A stretch of 64,000 nucleotides of DNA from Atherinomorus stipes (Eukaryota > Chordata > Actinopteri > Atheriniformes > Atherinidae), in contig JALJCO010010476.1 in NCBI GenBank assembly GCA_023101725.1, forward strand, positions 310,001 through 374,000, written 5' to 3'. Position numbers and translations under genes: made by a program. A model generated the notes under the pieces. That model saw nothing but the letters and a program-made list of their open reading frames with translations, did no database searches and was not told the DNA's origin. Shown in pieces: positions 1-13,300 of this stretch. The stretch's first letter is position 1. Each line of letters begins with the position of its first letter.

Positions 1-3000
1 GATATCAGATAACCACGTCTCAGATGGAATGTGAGAGTAGATAACTCCAGAGGAAATGCCTGAGGATTGGGCTTTTTCCAAAGATGTCTCTTTGAATGTT
101 TAAAGGCATGATTTTATGACAATGGCTCAAAGATCCCTAAATACAGTAATGCTGTCTTAATATTCTCTGTGGATACACTAATAAAGCTGCTGAGAATACA
201 AAATTTCTATTGACCATTTATTTTTTTATGTTTTGCCCCATAAAAATTGTAAAGGAGATAACTCCTCAGGCTACTAAAAAAGATGACAATGCACAAAAAA
301 AGCCTTATAATTAGATCACCATCTGTTCAGGCCTCTTTCTGCATTCTGGTTACTGCTGATCAATAATTTACTCTCTTTGCATTTTGTTATATACAGTAAA
401 GATCCTTGTACATGTATACATGGTTATGAATTCTTTGTGTGTTCAAAAACGTAAGAAGTCATGATCTGAAAAGTATCAAAATTATTTCAGTGAGTGACAT
501 TTATCAAGTTGCTACTGAAGAAAATTATTTCAAGAATATCTCAAGAACAGTTGATACCCCACTAAGTGATTTCAAATTCCATGTTCCAGTTTATTATGTG
601 GACTTTTAGCCATTGATTCTATTACTCAGTTACTTTGCGATCAAGCTCCAAAATACAACAACAAAAGAGAATCTTTGTTTTCTCAAATCCTGAATTCACT
701 GAATAATAGTAGAAATCAAATATACATTGGACTGCAAGAATAACTCATGAGGTATTGTTGCCTGGGGAATGGTCTTGATTTTAAATGGCAAGTAAAAACT
801 TCTGTGTGGAATCAGACAAACAGATCGTTAGTGATTTAGACATTTAGAACTGTTTTCAATCACTATGGCAGCCACAGTCAGTGTATAAAAGATGTACAGT
901 AGAGTTCTCTGCTGGTGACCTATTTTTATTGAGGCCATAGAGTATGTGCTCTCAAAAGACAAATCTGAGATACTTTATGTTATTCTATACCAACAATCCC
1001 CACAATGACACATGATACATCAGTGCCTTCAGAAGTAGGACTTGTTTTTGAGTAATGATGAAATGATGTTTAGTTGCTATGTAGCTACAAGTTATTCCAC
1101 AAGATTAACCCTTTAGATTGAGTTTTAATGTTCATTTCATAATCATGTTTCTAATGTTAGAAAAAAAAAAAACTGACAAACTGTCTTAGATGGTTACACC
1201 TTTTATAGTTGTAGAGATGGGGGTTAACATTTACGATGGAACATGAAATTCAGAATGCACATGGTGAAAACCATTAGAAAGAGTTTTTGTATGTCTGTAT
1301 GTGGAGTAAAACTGCGTAACGGCCCGGAGGATAAACACAAGCAATCTGCCAATATACGTGTTTAAATCATCATACAAAAATGTGGTCTTTTATATGTATG
1401 AAAATGGAGGGTGATGATTATTTATTTCTCATCAATTATGGCTATTGTTGTAGTGATTATTATTATTATTACAAATAAAGAATAAGGAAAAAGTAATTCT
1501 GATTATTAGTATTTATTATAAGTATTATTGAAGGTATTATGTAGTATTAATTTTATGTATTTTCTAATTTTGGCGAGCAAAGGCGTGAGAATAAATGAGC
1601 ACTGGCTTCTTCCCGCTACTTTTGGACCATACGTTTTTTTTTCTTTTCTTCTTCAGTTGTATCTTTCTACTTTTGTTTCTCATGTGTTTTTAATTATTGC
1701 CTTATTTTTAAATGAACTTATCCAAACTAACAAAGCACCTTTTTAATAGCAGCTGTGATTCTCTTATCTTTTCACAGCCTTTTCAGACATGTTTGATTGC
1801 TGTGTGAAAAAAAAAAAAAAAAAAAACATTTATAAATGTGTTATTCCAGGTTCTCAATCAGCTCAAACAGACGTGGCATTGTGTTAGCCCTGATACAACA
1901 ACACTGTAAAATTCTAATAAGTTGGCTTGACTTAAAAAAAAAAATATGCAAACTCTGCCTCAAAAAATTTAATTAATCTGTAATAGGAGTGATTAGGTAG
2001 AATAAACTAAAATGGTTTAAGTTTCTAGAACTTTTCTGAACTTAATAAATTTGATTGAGCTGTAAGTGAATGATGCTGGGTAAGAAACTTAATGTGATTA
2101 ATTTCACAGAAATTAGATGAAATGTTTCACACCATTTTCATTTTAATTTTTACCAACAGCTTTTAAGTTCATCTTACTTAAAGTAAATGATGAACTGCAT
2201 ACTGTTCTTACTGTGTAGCAAAAACTTAGTGTAGGATGGTTTTAGCTACAACTATTGTCAGACCACATACTTCTATGTCTTGGTGCAGCAGCTGCTGGAT
2301 AGTAGGTGTTAAATACAGGAATAAACAAACAAGTTGAGAGCAGTCACATGACACTACCAACATCATTTATAAATTCCTCATTCGTGAATTATCTCCAATT
2401 TATTGTTAAAAGAAGTGAACTGCATTGTAGGAAACCTGCTCCCTCACCATCCCTAATTTCCCTGCACTCATTTTAATTAAGCTGTTTCAACTTAAGTAAA
2501 ATAAGTCATCTAACATTTTGCCCTCCAAAGTTCTTACAACTTATTTAGAATAAGTGTTACTAACAACTAAGTTAAAATTAAGTTCTGCCTACTAGATAGA
2601 TTCTATCTAAACCAATATTACAATTTATAGTGAAGGAGTTCCAGAAAAACAAAAGTGAATTCAGTCTGCATTCGTGGGGGGGGGCGGGGGCTATCAATTG
2701 CTTTTTTTTTTTTTTGCCAACATTGATTCAAGACCAAAACTGACTCTTTAGGGTATTGGATCCCCTTTCAGTGGTCTGTTTTAAACTGTTGGTAGATACA
2801 GCTCTTCTTTGGTCTATACTTCTCACACATTGTAAAGTATGTCATTTTGTAATTGGTGATTTAAAATTTATGTATTTAAAGGAATTTGGCAGACTAAAAC
2901 CAGGCAGATTGTAAACAACTGTCATAAAAGAGGAGACAAAGGCTGAGCTACAAAAATACTGTATATCTGACTACAGCAACAAAACCATGTTATAAAGTGC

Positions 3001-3380
3001 GCCCTCTGTCTTTTTTGTGTCTCTTACCCCAATCTTCTACTCGACTTTGTTTTACTTGTCTGGCACGAGCAAAACCAAAAACACCTGACCAAAGAATATA
3101 TTAAAGATTTAATGACTTTTTTTACATGCTGAGTGGTAGGTTACTCCTGCTGAGACAAGTAAACTGAACATAATGTGTAACATATTATAGTAGCTATCAC
3201 TCAGTGAGATCATTGCATAGACTAGGGAGGAAGGTTATAAGGAAGGACTTTGAGGAGTGGAACCCGTTTACAGATGTAGTTGCATAACATTCAGCAGTGT
3301 AAATTATTTAATGAGTTGTTTTTGTGTTCTACATGTGGACTTTTGTCCTTCCAGAGATCTAGATGAGTTGCCGTTCCCAC
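1..3380. other. Intergenic DNA upstream of the neurabin gene
   Basis: No coding exon is recognisable here on either strand. The stretch is AT-rich with short homopolymer tracts (A-runs near 1161 and 1807, G-run near 2677, T-run near 2701). Open frames are short and without family resemblance. A possible MITE lies at about 1903-2632 and is listed separately. Distal regulatory DNA of the downstream gene could lie here, but nothing visible identifies it. Confidence 0.6.
1903..2632. repeat. Possible MITE with degenerate inverted ends
   Basis: The left end begins CACTGTAAAATTCTAATAAG. The right end, read on the other strand, begins CACTATAAATTGTAATATTG. These are similar but clearly diverged. The interior is rich in AAGTT/AACTTA words in both orientations, as in fish MITEs with long inverted ends. 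No target duplication was found, so limits and class are uncertain. Confidence 0.3.
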
Positions 3381-3601
3381 GCTTTTCTCGTACAATTCCT
3401 CGTGTATGTGAGCTGTGCTGTGGAGAAACAGTGGGGAGAGCGAGGAGTAGTAGGTTACAGTCCTGGAATGTGCGCGCGCTCCCGAACCCTCGGTCACGGC
3501 TCGCAGCGCAGACAGCCTCGGGTGCGCGCGCAGCTCGCAGCAGGTCTGGAAGTGCAAAGAGAGGAGGCAGGGAAACGCTGCTGGAGCGGGGAATGATGGC
3601 G
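3380..3601 (+). promoter_or_regulatory. CpG-rich promoter / probable first noncoding exon of the neurabin gene
   Basis: Within AT-rich surroundings, 3465-3600 is strikingly GC- and CpG-rich, with several CGCG words (for example TGCGCGCGCT near 3471). No TATA box is evident, consistent with a CpG-island promoter. A good splice donor (GCG followed by GTGAGC) lies at 3602, and a polypyrimidine tract plus TTTAG acceptor at 4221-4237 would join it to the exon carrying the start codon. The assignment is inferred from composition and splice signals; the transcription start is unknown. Confidence 0.5.
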
Positions 3602-4237
3602 GTGAGCAAGAATAAGGAACAAGTTTGATACTGTAAAACTGGGATCTTAAGCGAAAAAATTCGGTGCCCAACACGATGAAGGAACTAGGTGAGAGGCTGG
3701 GAAAGTTTTTTACCTTTTGTCCGGTGTTGTGTTTTAAGCTCGCGTTAACGTTTTCAACGGTTCGTGCTTGATATGACACAATGAATTGTTGAGACAGAGA
3801 TACTGAGGGTTCAGGCATATTGAACTGTCGGCCCAATCTGCTGAACTTTGTTTCGCTTGTTTTTATCTGTTTGGCGTCCTCAGTAGCACTAATAAAGTTT
3901 GACCGGTTGATTTTGGCACAGCAGATGGACATAGTTTAAGTTAGTTTCGAAGTTAACAAGTTTGGTGTAATGTTAGCTTACGCTAAGAGTGAGGCAACCA
4001 TCCAAATGCACACTAACTGCTGTGCACACGACGTAAACCGTCAAAGTTGCTAGTCAACTGTCAGTTAAATCAACGTTGCGTTTAAAAGTTAAACTTTTAA
4101 GATTGCTTTGATGTTAACATAGAAATTTGTATTTCTGTAAAACATATTTATATAAGCAATTTTTGTTTGGAAATGATTTGATAAATGTGTCTCGTGTTTA
4201 TATTAAGACCTATTTCCCCTCCCTATCCTGTCTTTAG

Positions 4238-4306
4238 ATGACTTCGCTTGATTTGAGAGCAGTGCTCCAGAAAACCTCCGCCGGACCCATGGCACCGGTT
4301 GCGTAA
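4238..4306 (+). other. Upstream ORF in the neurabin 5' leader
   Basis: The inferred second leader exon begins right after the TTTAG acceptor with an ATG opening a 22-codon ORF that ends at TAA 4304-4306, 84 bases before the main start. The inferred first exon ends ATG ATG GCG at 3593-3601. Splicing 3601 to 4238 would put those codons in frame, giving a 25-codon upstream ORF spanning the junction. Such ORFs often lower translation of the main frame. Translation is not demonstrated. Confidence 0.4.
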
Positions 4307-4390
4307 AGTCGTACAGTAGTTTCCCATCAAACCCTTCAACAATCCTAGAGGCCGATCTTAATATTTGTACTTGTGCCATCGGCAAGCAAG

Positions 4391-7300
4391 ATGATGAAAG
4401 CAGAAAGCAAGGGAGGGGAGAGGAGCTTAAGAAGTGCGTCCCCTCACAGAAATGCATACAAATCTGACTTCCACGCTATTAAGTGCTCCTTTGATGGGCC
4501 AAAGTCCGAGTCTGCCTCTAAAACATTTGCAAACGGATCCAATGACAGCCGAGAGGACTCAAGGGGGAGGCCTTTTGGAACCAGAGTGAATAAGATAAAG
4601 AATATATTTCTACAGATGGACGGTCAACAACAGGAGGGCCAAGAAGGGAAAGTGACTTTGAAGTCTGATGTTCCCCCAGTTTCCCCACCGAAGATGCAGT
4701 TTCCAGTCAACACACACAGAGTTAACTTCAACAGTGCTGCAAGCCCAGAATCTCAAAATTTAGATAAAACACCCAAGGGAGAAGATGTTGAGATTGACAA
4801 AGTGGCTTTGGCAGAGAAGTTTTCTGTGACTAGAAAGCTGTTTGAAAGAGGCATCAAAGAGCAGCCCACAGCTGAAAAGCAGTCTCCAAACAGAGTAGTA
4901 AACCGTTTATCGCTAGGAAGTGCATCTGAAGACAAAAGCGCAAGGAGGGTATCAGGATGCTCAGAGACTACTAACAAATCAGAGCAAAGTCATTCATCAG
5001 CAGTTAGAAGTCATTCAGATGACATGGCTGATGTTGAAAAAGGACACTCAACTAGAGTGTCGCTGAATGCAGGGCCCATGTCGAGGAGGCTGGAAAATTT
5101 TATGGCTGACAATGACTCAGAAGATAACACATCTTCAGGGAAAGAAGGAATGGTGTCTGCCAAACAACATACTACTATTGAACATATACAGGCTACCTCT
5201 CCAGCAAGGGAGAGTTCATGTAAACCTACTTCTGTAAAAGAAGCCACTGACTCATCAGTTGTTACTAATCTCACCAACAAAAGCAAAGACAGCAAATCTG
5301 CATCTGTGGGGTCAAGTTTTGGGCTTAAACCAACATTTCCAGCACCCAAATCGGTTTCTTTGACAAATGATGCCACTCACCAATCCCTCTCACCAGAGGA
5401 AACAACCTCAGTAAGCCATGGATACAAAGTTGATGGATTTAATCGTACATCTGTTGGTGGGGATGGAGGCAAACCATGTAGTCCACCCTCAAGGGATGTG
5501 AAACAGCCTTTTCCATCAGCTGTCGGCTTTCAGAATGCCAACAGGGCCAAATACCCTGAAAAAGCTAACAATAATGACAATGTAATACTTAACCCTGCTG
5601 AGGACAAACAACCCAGCCAGACTTCATCATTGGACTCCAAAGGGGTAGGCATGGTACGGGCTGAACTGGTCGTGGTTCAGAATGAATCCTCAGAAAGTGA
5701 GGAAAATGAGGACGAAAACAGTGATGATAAGGTGTTTAAGAAACAGAAAGAGAGCCACCAAAAGGTCCTGAAAGGAACTTTCCCACCAGAAAAGCAGAGC
5801 TTTAACCCAGCTCATCAGGTCACATCACCAGGGACCACAAAAGAAGCACACAGGATAACAGACACTGTGGATGAAGGTAGATTCCTAGAGGAAACAAAGG
5901 AAATTTCACTGAAAGAAGAAAGAGAGGAGGAATATTTAGTTACAAGTCCAGATGGTGAAGATACTTTTGGTGAAGATGATGAGGCAGCAGAGGAGGAGGG
6001 TACACTAGAGGAGCAGGTGGATCAGAGCATTCTGGATAGAGCCTCTCCAGTAGTGTACGGTATTGAGAACGCAGCATTTGTGGATGACAGAGATGTAGAC
6101 CAGGTCCTTAGGGAAGAAGAGGAGGAAGAGGAAGATGAAGAGGATCAAATGTATAGGGAATATGATGACTGTTATGAGGCCCCTGGACTGTCAGATGAGG
6201 ATGAACCTCCCCCAAAGAGGAAAATCAAGTTCTCCACAGATCCCATTCTGGTAAGTGTTTTGTTATGTTCATATCTGAAGTATTGTTGCTGAAATACCTA
6301 AAAGGTATTGCACTGTACTATAATTATAAACCGCCATCTCTCTGACTCAGCAATGGTGTCTGACCTGGGTGTTCACTGCAGACACAAAACAAATTAGTGG
6401 AAGCTCAGAATGAACACCTTTGTCTGGTATGTTCACGTCATATCTGCTACACTGTATCATCAGACAAGCTTTGCCACAGTTCAAATAAAACCAAAACTAT
6501 GGTTTATTTAATCTTGCTGAACATGGAGGCAGATAATTTGACAGCCTGTCCCCTTAATCTTATAAGAGGCGAGGGAGAGGTATGGAGACAGAGGAAGTGG
6601 AGTTGTGGTATTTTTGGAAATAATGTTGACTTTGCAAAGTTGTGAGAGCAGGACTACAGCTGAACAAGGGCTACAATAAGGTAGACATAAGTAAAAATTT
6701 GGACTAGGCAAACTCTGGTCCTTGATGTCCGTCATTCGGAATGTTTTTGTTTTACCCTGCTCCAATACACCTGATTCAAACCAAATTGGTCCAGCAGCCT
6801 CTTGTTAACTTGTTCACAATGATGCATTGATTTTAGTCAGGTGTGTTGGAGCACAGAAAAGAAAAAACAAGTCTGCAGGATAGTGACCCTCAAGGACCGG
6901 AGTTTGACTTCTAAGCTTTAGACTATACAGTGAATTTATAGTCATGTATGCACACAGGGTGGGTGTTTTTACTTGTTTAAGCTGTAGTTTTTTCATGACA
7001 TATGCAACATTGCCCTGAAATTTTCTTGAGTATCTGAATGCCTTTGTACAGCCAACCCCCCAGAATTACATTTAGAAAACCTCAGAATGAGCCCGTGTGT
7101 TATGTAAATAGAGCAGGTGAGTATTCAGAGAATTCACAGGGAGCCAGTGTACTTGCTAGTAACAGTTGCTGCTTCATATTTTATCTGAGTGGGCATTGCT
7201 GTCATCACCAGTTTTGTTTCTCTAAGTTTGTTTTCTCTTTTTTATTTTATGTTGTCAGTGATGAATCTGGTTTATTTTCTTCAACATTGGGAAGTACTAG

Positions 7301-10300
7301 GAGTAAAACACTGCTTCTGTTTTCACAAGCAGTTCATGCCTTATGAATTCCATTATTAAATGCAACACATTTACTCCTTTTTGTGCACGTGTGGTGTTCA
7401 CCTTTGATTTTGGGCTTTTTACTGTTTTAGGTAGCTAGTAACTAACAGCTGTGATTTATTTGCAAGTACATTGTTAACAAGAGGTTGCACATGCTCGGAT
7501 ATTTCTGTTGCATGTAGCATCAGCTTCAAGACATCACAGTGCCAACGTTTCTGTCAGCAGCTCAGACATTAACCAAAATGAGACACTAAAATATCACTCC
7601 CATTTGGTTAGATACATACCGTTTGTTCACTAACTGGTACCACATTAATGTAGTCTTAACATGACAACTGGTGAAAGACCCCACCCAATTCGAAAACTCT
7701 TCCTCTGGTTTTCATGTGTGGAAAAACATGAAAGTTTTCTCTCTAAACATGGATTGTATATTGCACTATAACTTTGGTCCAACATCAATTTTAGGAATTT
7801 AAAGATTAATTTAATCTATCTATCTTACCAATGATGAAGACATGATTAACAATCAGCAATTCCTATTCTTTATTCATTCACTTTAGAAGGACATAATAAT
7901 TTTAAAAGCCTAAACGCGTAAATATCATGTAAATACTGTCTGAGGAACCTTTTGTGAAAACATATAAATAGCTCATTCAAAGATGAGAGCACAAATTTTG
8001 TAGAGCTGTGGACACTGGCAAAAGAATTAATATGGCAATATTTTTAAATGTAGTAGTTCCAATACCTTGCTGAATTTTGTTCTATTGAAAATCTTTGTGA
8101 TCTTACAGTTTTCCTATCACATTTTTATTCACATTTTCAGATTCATTTTCTGCCAATTAGTAATTTTACTTTAGTTATTTATTATATATATATATTTTGT
8201 CCATGTAAGCACTTTTGATATTTCCACCCATCATCATAACATTGTCAGCTTGTACTTTAGGGGTGTGGTGGCAGCGAGTATTTTTTTCCACTACTACTAT
8301 TCCCCCATCACCATATCTAATCAACATTTTGCTAAAACAGAGAGAACAAAACACTCGTGCATTCCACACAGCTTGCGAGCAGTTTGGTGTTTATCCAGGC
8401 TTTAAAATGTGTTGTTATCTCAGGGTGTGGATCCCCCTCCCCATTCCCATCCAAGTCATCAGGGGGTCCTGAGAGAGGGGACCAGAAGCTGAACTGTAGT
8501 GAAGAGGACAGAAATGGCAAAATGCCTCATTTGCCTAAAGTTGAACTGTTGTAAAGATAAAACTTTGCAGTCATGTACCAGAACAATATGTCAGTTTTTT
8601 CTGTCATTTGACATACTTTTCATAACTACCATGAGGGGACAGCTTTCTGTTAAAGAAAAATTGCTAATATAGGGTTATACAGTATATGTTGATTTTGTTT
8701 TTTCATACAGTATGCCCAGGGTTTGCTCCAGCATTCATGGCTTCAAATGTAGTCAACTTTGTTTCATTAATGTCAGCACGTTTTGTGAGATCTGAACTGT
8801 AAGAATTTTTAGCGCAACTCCCCTGAATGAAACAGTTTTGACCAGAGCTTTTTAAGTCTTTTCTGTTCTCAGTGGGTTTTTCTGAAATAATCAGTTTGGA
8901 AATGCGACGTGACGTCACAGCATGTAGCTGTCATATGATCATGTGTCATATTCACACTCCCATGCTGCAGCTTTGGGGAGGTTACCTGTTACAGAGTTCA
9001 TGAACGCATCATTCAGCAGAGCTGATTTTAAGCTTGTTGAGGCTTTATTACCCTTGCGTTTATGTTCATAAAAGTTTCTTGTCTCTTCTTACACAGCATA
9101 GAGGTCGGTCTGATTTCTTAATGCTTATTGTGAGTGTGTAGAAACTTTACTAGACAGTCATACTGGCCTGGAACTCTGTTTTTCCCCCCCAATGTGCTCC
9201 AAAATTAGGCTTTCAAATATGACGTCAAAAAAAAATTTTTCTGGGGGAGCATGCCCCCGGACCACCCTAGACGGGTTGTATCGTTCTCACTAGGGGTGTC
9301 AACGTCTACACGTGTAAACGGGTACACGGATAAAATATCATAACCGTTCAGAAAGAATCAATAACCGTATACACGTCATTTTTTCTTCCTCCTCCCCCTT
9401 CTCTTTAATTTCTCACCAACATTGTTTTTTTAGGGGTGGTAGTGTTGCCTGAAAGCTTCAGATAATAACTAACTATCCGCATACATAATAGATGTCTGGG
9501 GCGCAATGTTCCATGGATATTTTTACAAATAATAAACACAGCCACGACCTGTCGCGTCACTTCAAGTTGACTCAGGGACGTGATGGCGGCGAAAAGAGAT
9601 CTCTCAGAGATCCATCCATAAACTGCAGCTCGGTGTGACAGATATTTCTTTCTGTGGATTAGCGAAGGAGAACATTGTCATGCTTTTAGTGATCAGGAGA
9701 GCTGATCAGACGCCGACTGCATCTGTTCAGTGGAAACGTTGTATTGGGGGAGTCTCAATGTAAGTTAGGAGAGCTAGCTTAAGTTGTTGCTAACTGGGTT
9801 TGATGTATATTTTTTCAGAAAACGATGTTATGAGCGTGCATCCAATCAGACACTGACTGTACCAAATGCATGTGTTTAGCCGAAGATCTAACCGTTCGTT
9901 TTAGCCGCCGTTTACTTAAAGTTGATCACCAGAGCACGACTTCTATCAACTAAAACATTTCCATATTTTTGGGTCAGCCCAGCCAGCCATAAAACATCAA
10001 TAGACATCCCTGCTTGTGACATACAAGCTTTCTCCCATGTATGAAGACGGGTTATTATGTATCTGATAGATGATAGGTGTACACAACGGTTAGTAGTCCG
10101 GATTACACGTGTAGAAAAAATGATAAACATTGACACCCTAGTTCTCACCTTTTTCACCCCTGACCCGTTTTCATGTCTGTTAATGCTATCCACAAGATAC
10201 GTTAATTGGCGGACCAGAGTTTACTTCTTTGATGCACATCAGAGTTTGTTTTACATATGTGCATCTCCCTAAATGTACTGGACTTTCCAAGCCACACTTA

Positions 10301-13300
10301 GAAGCCAAAGTATTTCCATAAGCTAAGTTTCAGTGCAGATGGTGCTGGTCAAATTTTACACTCAATGGGCACGTTAACATGGAGACTTTTTTTCCCTTTC
10401 GGAATGAAATCATTCTGATTGAGGATTTCAGGGCAGTTGTTTACATGGGAATTAATTCATTCCGATCTGGTGTGTATATGCACCAATATTTATTCAGAAT
10501 AATCCATGCGCAGAATGTTGTTACATTACGTTATTTAATAAAGACGGAGGTATAAAAACTGATCGTCACAGTTGTTGTGGTTTCTGCAGGACTTTAATCC
10601 AGCAGCTGATCCTCATGTGCTCCTACTGCAGACAACCAAGAGAAAAAGGCGTAGAGACAGAGTTTGAGTAAAAAACAAACTTTCTTTTGCTGTCCAGGGA
10701 ATGACGTTGTTCACAGCCATCTGTCAAAGTGAGGAAATGTCACTCGTTGCACGTTGACGTCTTGTCGAAGCATGCGCTGTAAGAGTGCAACCTCACAACT
10801 TTCCGATTCAGCGTTTACATGATACCCCATTCGGTTTGGGGAAAGGAATATTCTACCCTCGTGAATCCGAATGAAAATTCATTTGGTTCAGCACTTTTCA
10901 TTCGGAAAGAGGTGTTTCCATGGATCATTTTCACTCCAAAAGAGCTTGTAAACCGAAAGCAATCGGTATATTTGGATATTTGTATATGTATATGTACATG
11001 TATATGTATGGTATATTTGTGCAGTCCAGGTGCTGCACATCCATGATTTTGAGTTCCACCTTTTGTGTTTCTCAAAATGTCATTATTGATTAACATAAAG
11101 AATCAATATTTTAAACTTTCGTGCATTGAATCAGAATTGTCCACATCTGCATTGCAATTCCTATTTTAAAAAAAAAAAAAAAAAAAAAAAAGATAAATAC
11201 ATTTTTCCTCCATCCCAGCTAGGGCTGGGCGATATGGCCTAAAATCAATATCACGATATATTGAATAGGTCACCTTGGTAACAAAAAATAGACAATAACT
11301 CTTTACCTCATGGATGGGGTGGAGTAATGTGGCTACAGACGGTACATTTAGCTCAGCCTCTCAAAGGGACATATAGGAGCCAAAGCGCACTTAATAGTAT
11401 TTTTTATTTTTTATTTGTAAGAGGCTCATATTTACCTGTATTGTACTTCAGTTTTATTCAGCCAAGAGCCTGTTTTCGGTAATAAGTGTCATTATCATTT
11501 GCTAGGCTCATAGATATCTGAGTATGCTGATTAATAGATTAAGCATGGGAAATGTTTAATTTAGACCTATATTAGCGTACTATTGGTTTGCTGCCTCTTT
11601 AAGAGACCTGCGTACTGTCTTCATGCGCCTTTCTGCAGCGTTTGTTTTTCCGGGTCAGTGCGCCGGAAGTAAAGGGTAGAGACGGAGGCTAAACAGTTTT
11701 GTACCGTAGCCGTAGCCGTACTTATAAGTTTATTAGGCCAGTATCAGCCAGCTTTGAACATTGTTAACCGTGGTTTAACCTTGGATCACTCCTGTAACGG
11801 GACAGCCCTGTGGAACAAAATAAATGTTCGTCTGACGTCCTTTACACCGGAGTATTGTGGAGTTCTTCACGGCTAACAACTTAGCCGCTACAGCACGAGT
11901 AACACAAACAGCGTCTCAATTACCTCCGGCCCTCACATTAGTACAAAACTGAGCTTCAGAAGGATTCCACACGAACTAAATGGACTTCTGGAAGGAAAGA
12001 AAACAAGTTTGTGAGTAACGGAAATGAACTAAGTGGACCGTGCGGGCCGGTTTAAGCTATAGAAAGGCTGCCGGTTTCCTGTGCTAACAGCTGCTAGCAC
12101 GCGCTAAGCTAGCGCTTGGCTCTCGTGAGTGACTGACACGCGCCTTCGTGTCGGCTGTGAAGGATCAGTCGGACATTCTGTCGGTGGCGGCCATTATTAG
12201 GCCTGTAATAGACTTTCAGTGACTGTTAGTATTGCCACCACGGACAATTAACATGAGCCAAACAGAAAAATCAACCACAATGTTGGAGTCTACTGAACCT
12301 AGACAGGTTAAGATGACAGAAAAGGCCCTCGAAGAGAAAATCCGGGCTGCCATTAACAAGAGGAAAGCTAAGCTAAGCCAGCTGACAAGTAAAATGAACC
12401 ATATGAATCAGTTAATGGATGATGGTGATGACAGCAACCTGCCAGTTATTCAGACTACGCTGATGGCTGAATTCAACAAGCTGCTGGGAGAGTTTTGTGA
12501 GCTAAACATCTCAGTTAAGGCTTTATTGAGTGAGACATCGGGAGATCGGTTAAAGGCTGATCAGGATGGATGGTTTACACCCAAGGCAGACATGTTTTAC
12601 AACTTCACTCTTAAGACTGAGACATGGATGAGTGAAGTGCAACAGCGCATCACTGAGGCTGAAAGGGCTAACGAGGAGGTTACACCAGAAGATAGTGCAT
12701 CTGTCACTACTGTAAGGATAAAGAAAGGAGTTAAAACACCATCCTCAACACTTTCCAGAACTTCGTCATCTGCATCATCAGCTCGACTGAAAGCCGAATT
12801 AGAGCGAGCAGAGTTGCAAGCTCAAGCTTCTGCTTTAAAACAGAAAAGACTTTTAGATGAACAAGAAGCTAAGCTAAAGGCAGATAGGGAAGAACTACAG
12901 ATCCAGACTGCTTTAGCTGCCTCAAATGCCAAGTTCAGAGTCCTAGATGAGCTAGAGGGTCTGCAAACTTCATCTAGAGTGAACCTGGAAGATGGAATGA
13001 ACCTCTACTTGAAGAAAGCACAGCCTACTCTTCCTGCTGCGGTTAAAACAGAGCCACCTAGCAACACCAGTTACTGCAGTCCTGCTAACGTCATCCAGAG
13101 AGAACAGGAGACTCTGCAGCGAGAACCTACACAAGCCATCGTGGACTTCCTAGTGAAACAACAGAACCTCACTACACTGCCTCCTCAAAAAATTCCTATA
13201 TTTAGAGGGGACCCTCTGGAGTACAGGCTATTCATCAGAGCCTTCGAACATGGAGTGGAGGACAAGACAGATAATGACAAAGATCGGCTGTACTTCATGG

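Noticed and set aside
3291..3932. 213-codon open frame on the - strand over the promoter region
   Set aside because: It lies across a CpG-rich region where stop codons are rarer, has no domain or family resemblance and overlaps the inferred neurabin first exon.
4373..4390. Start of the neurabin coding sequence at 4373
   Set aside because: That codon is GTG. The ATG at 4391 has a good context and matches the start of known neurabins.
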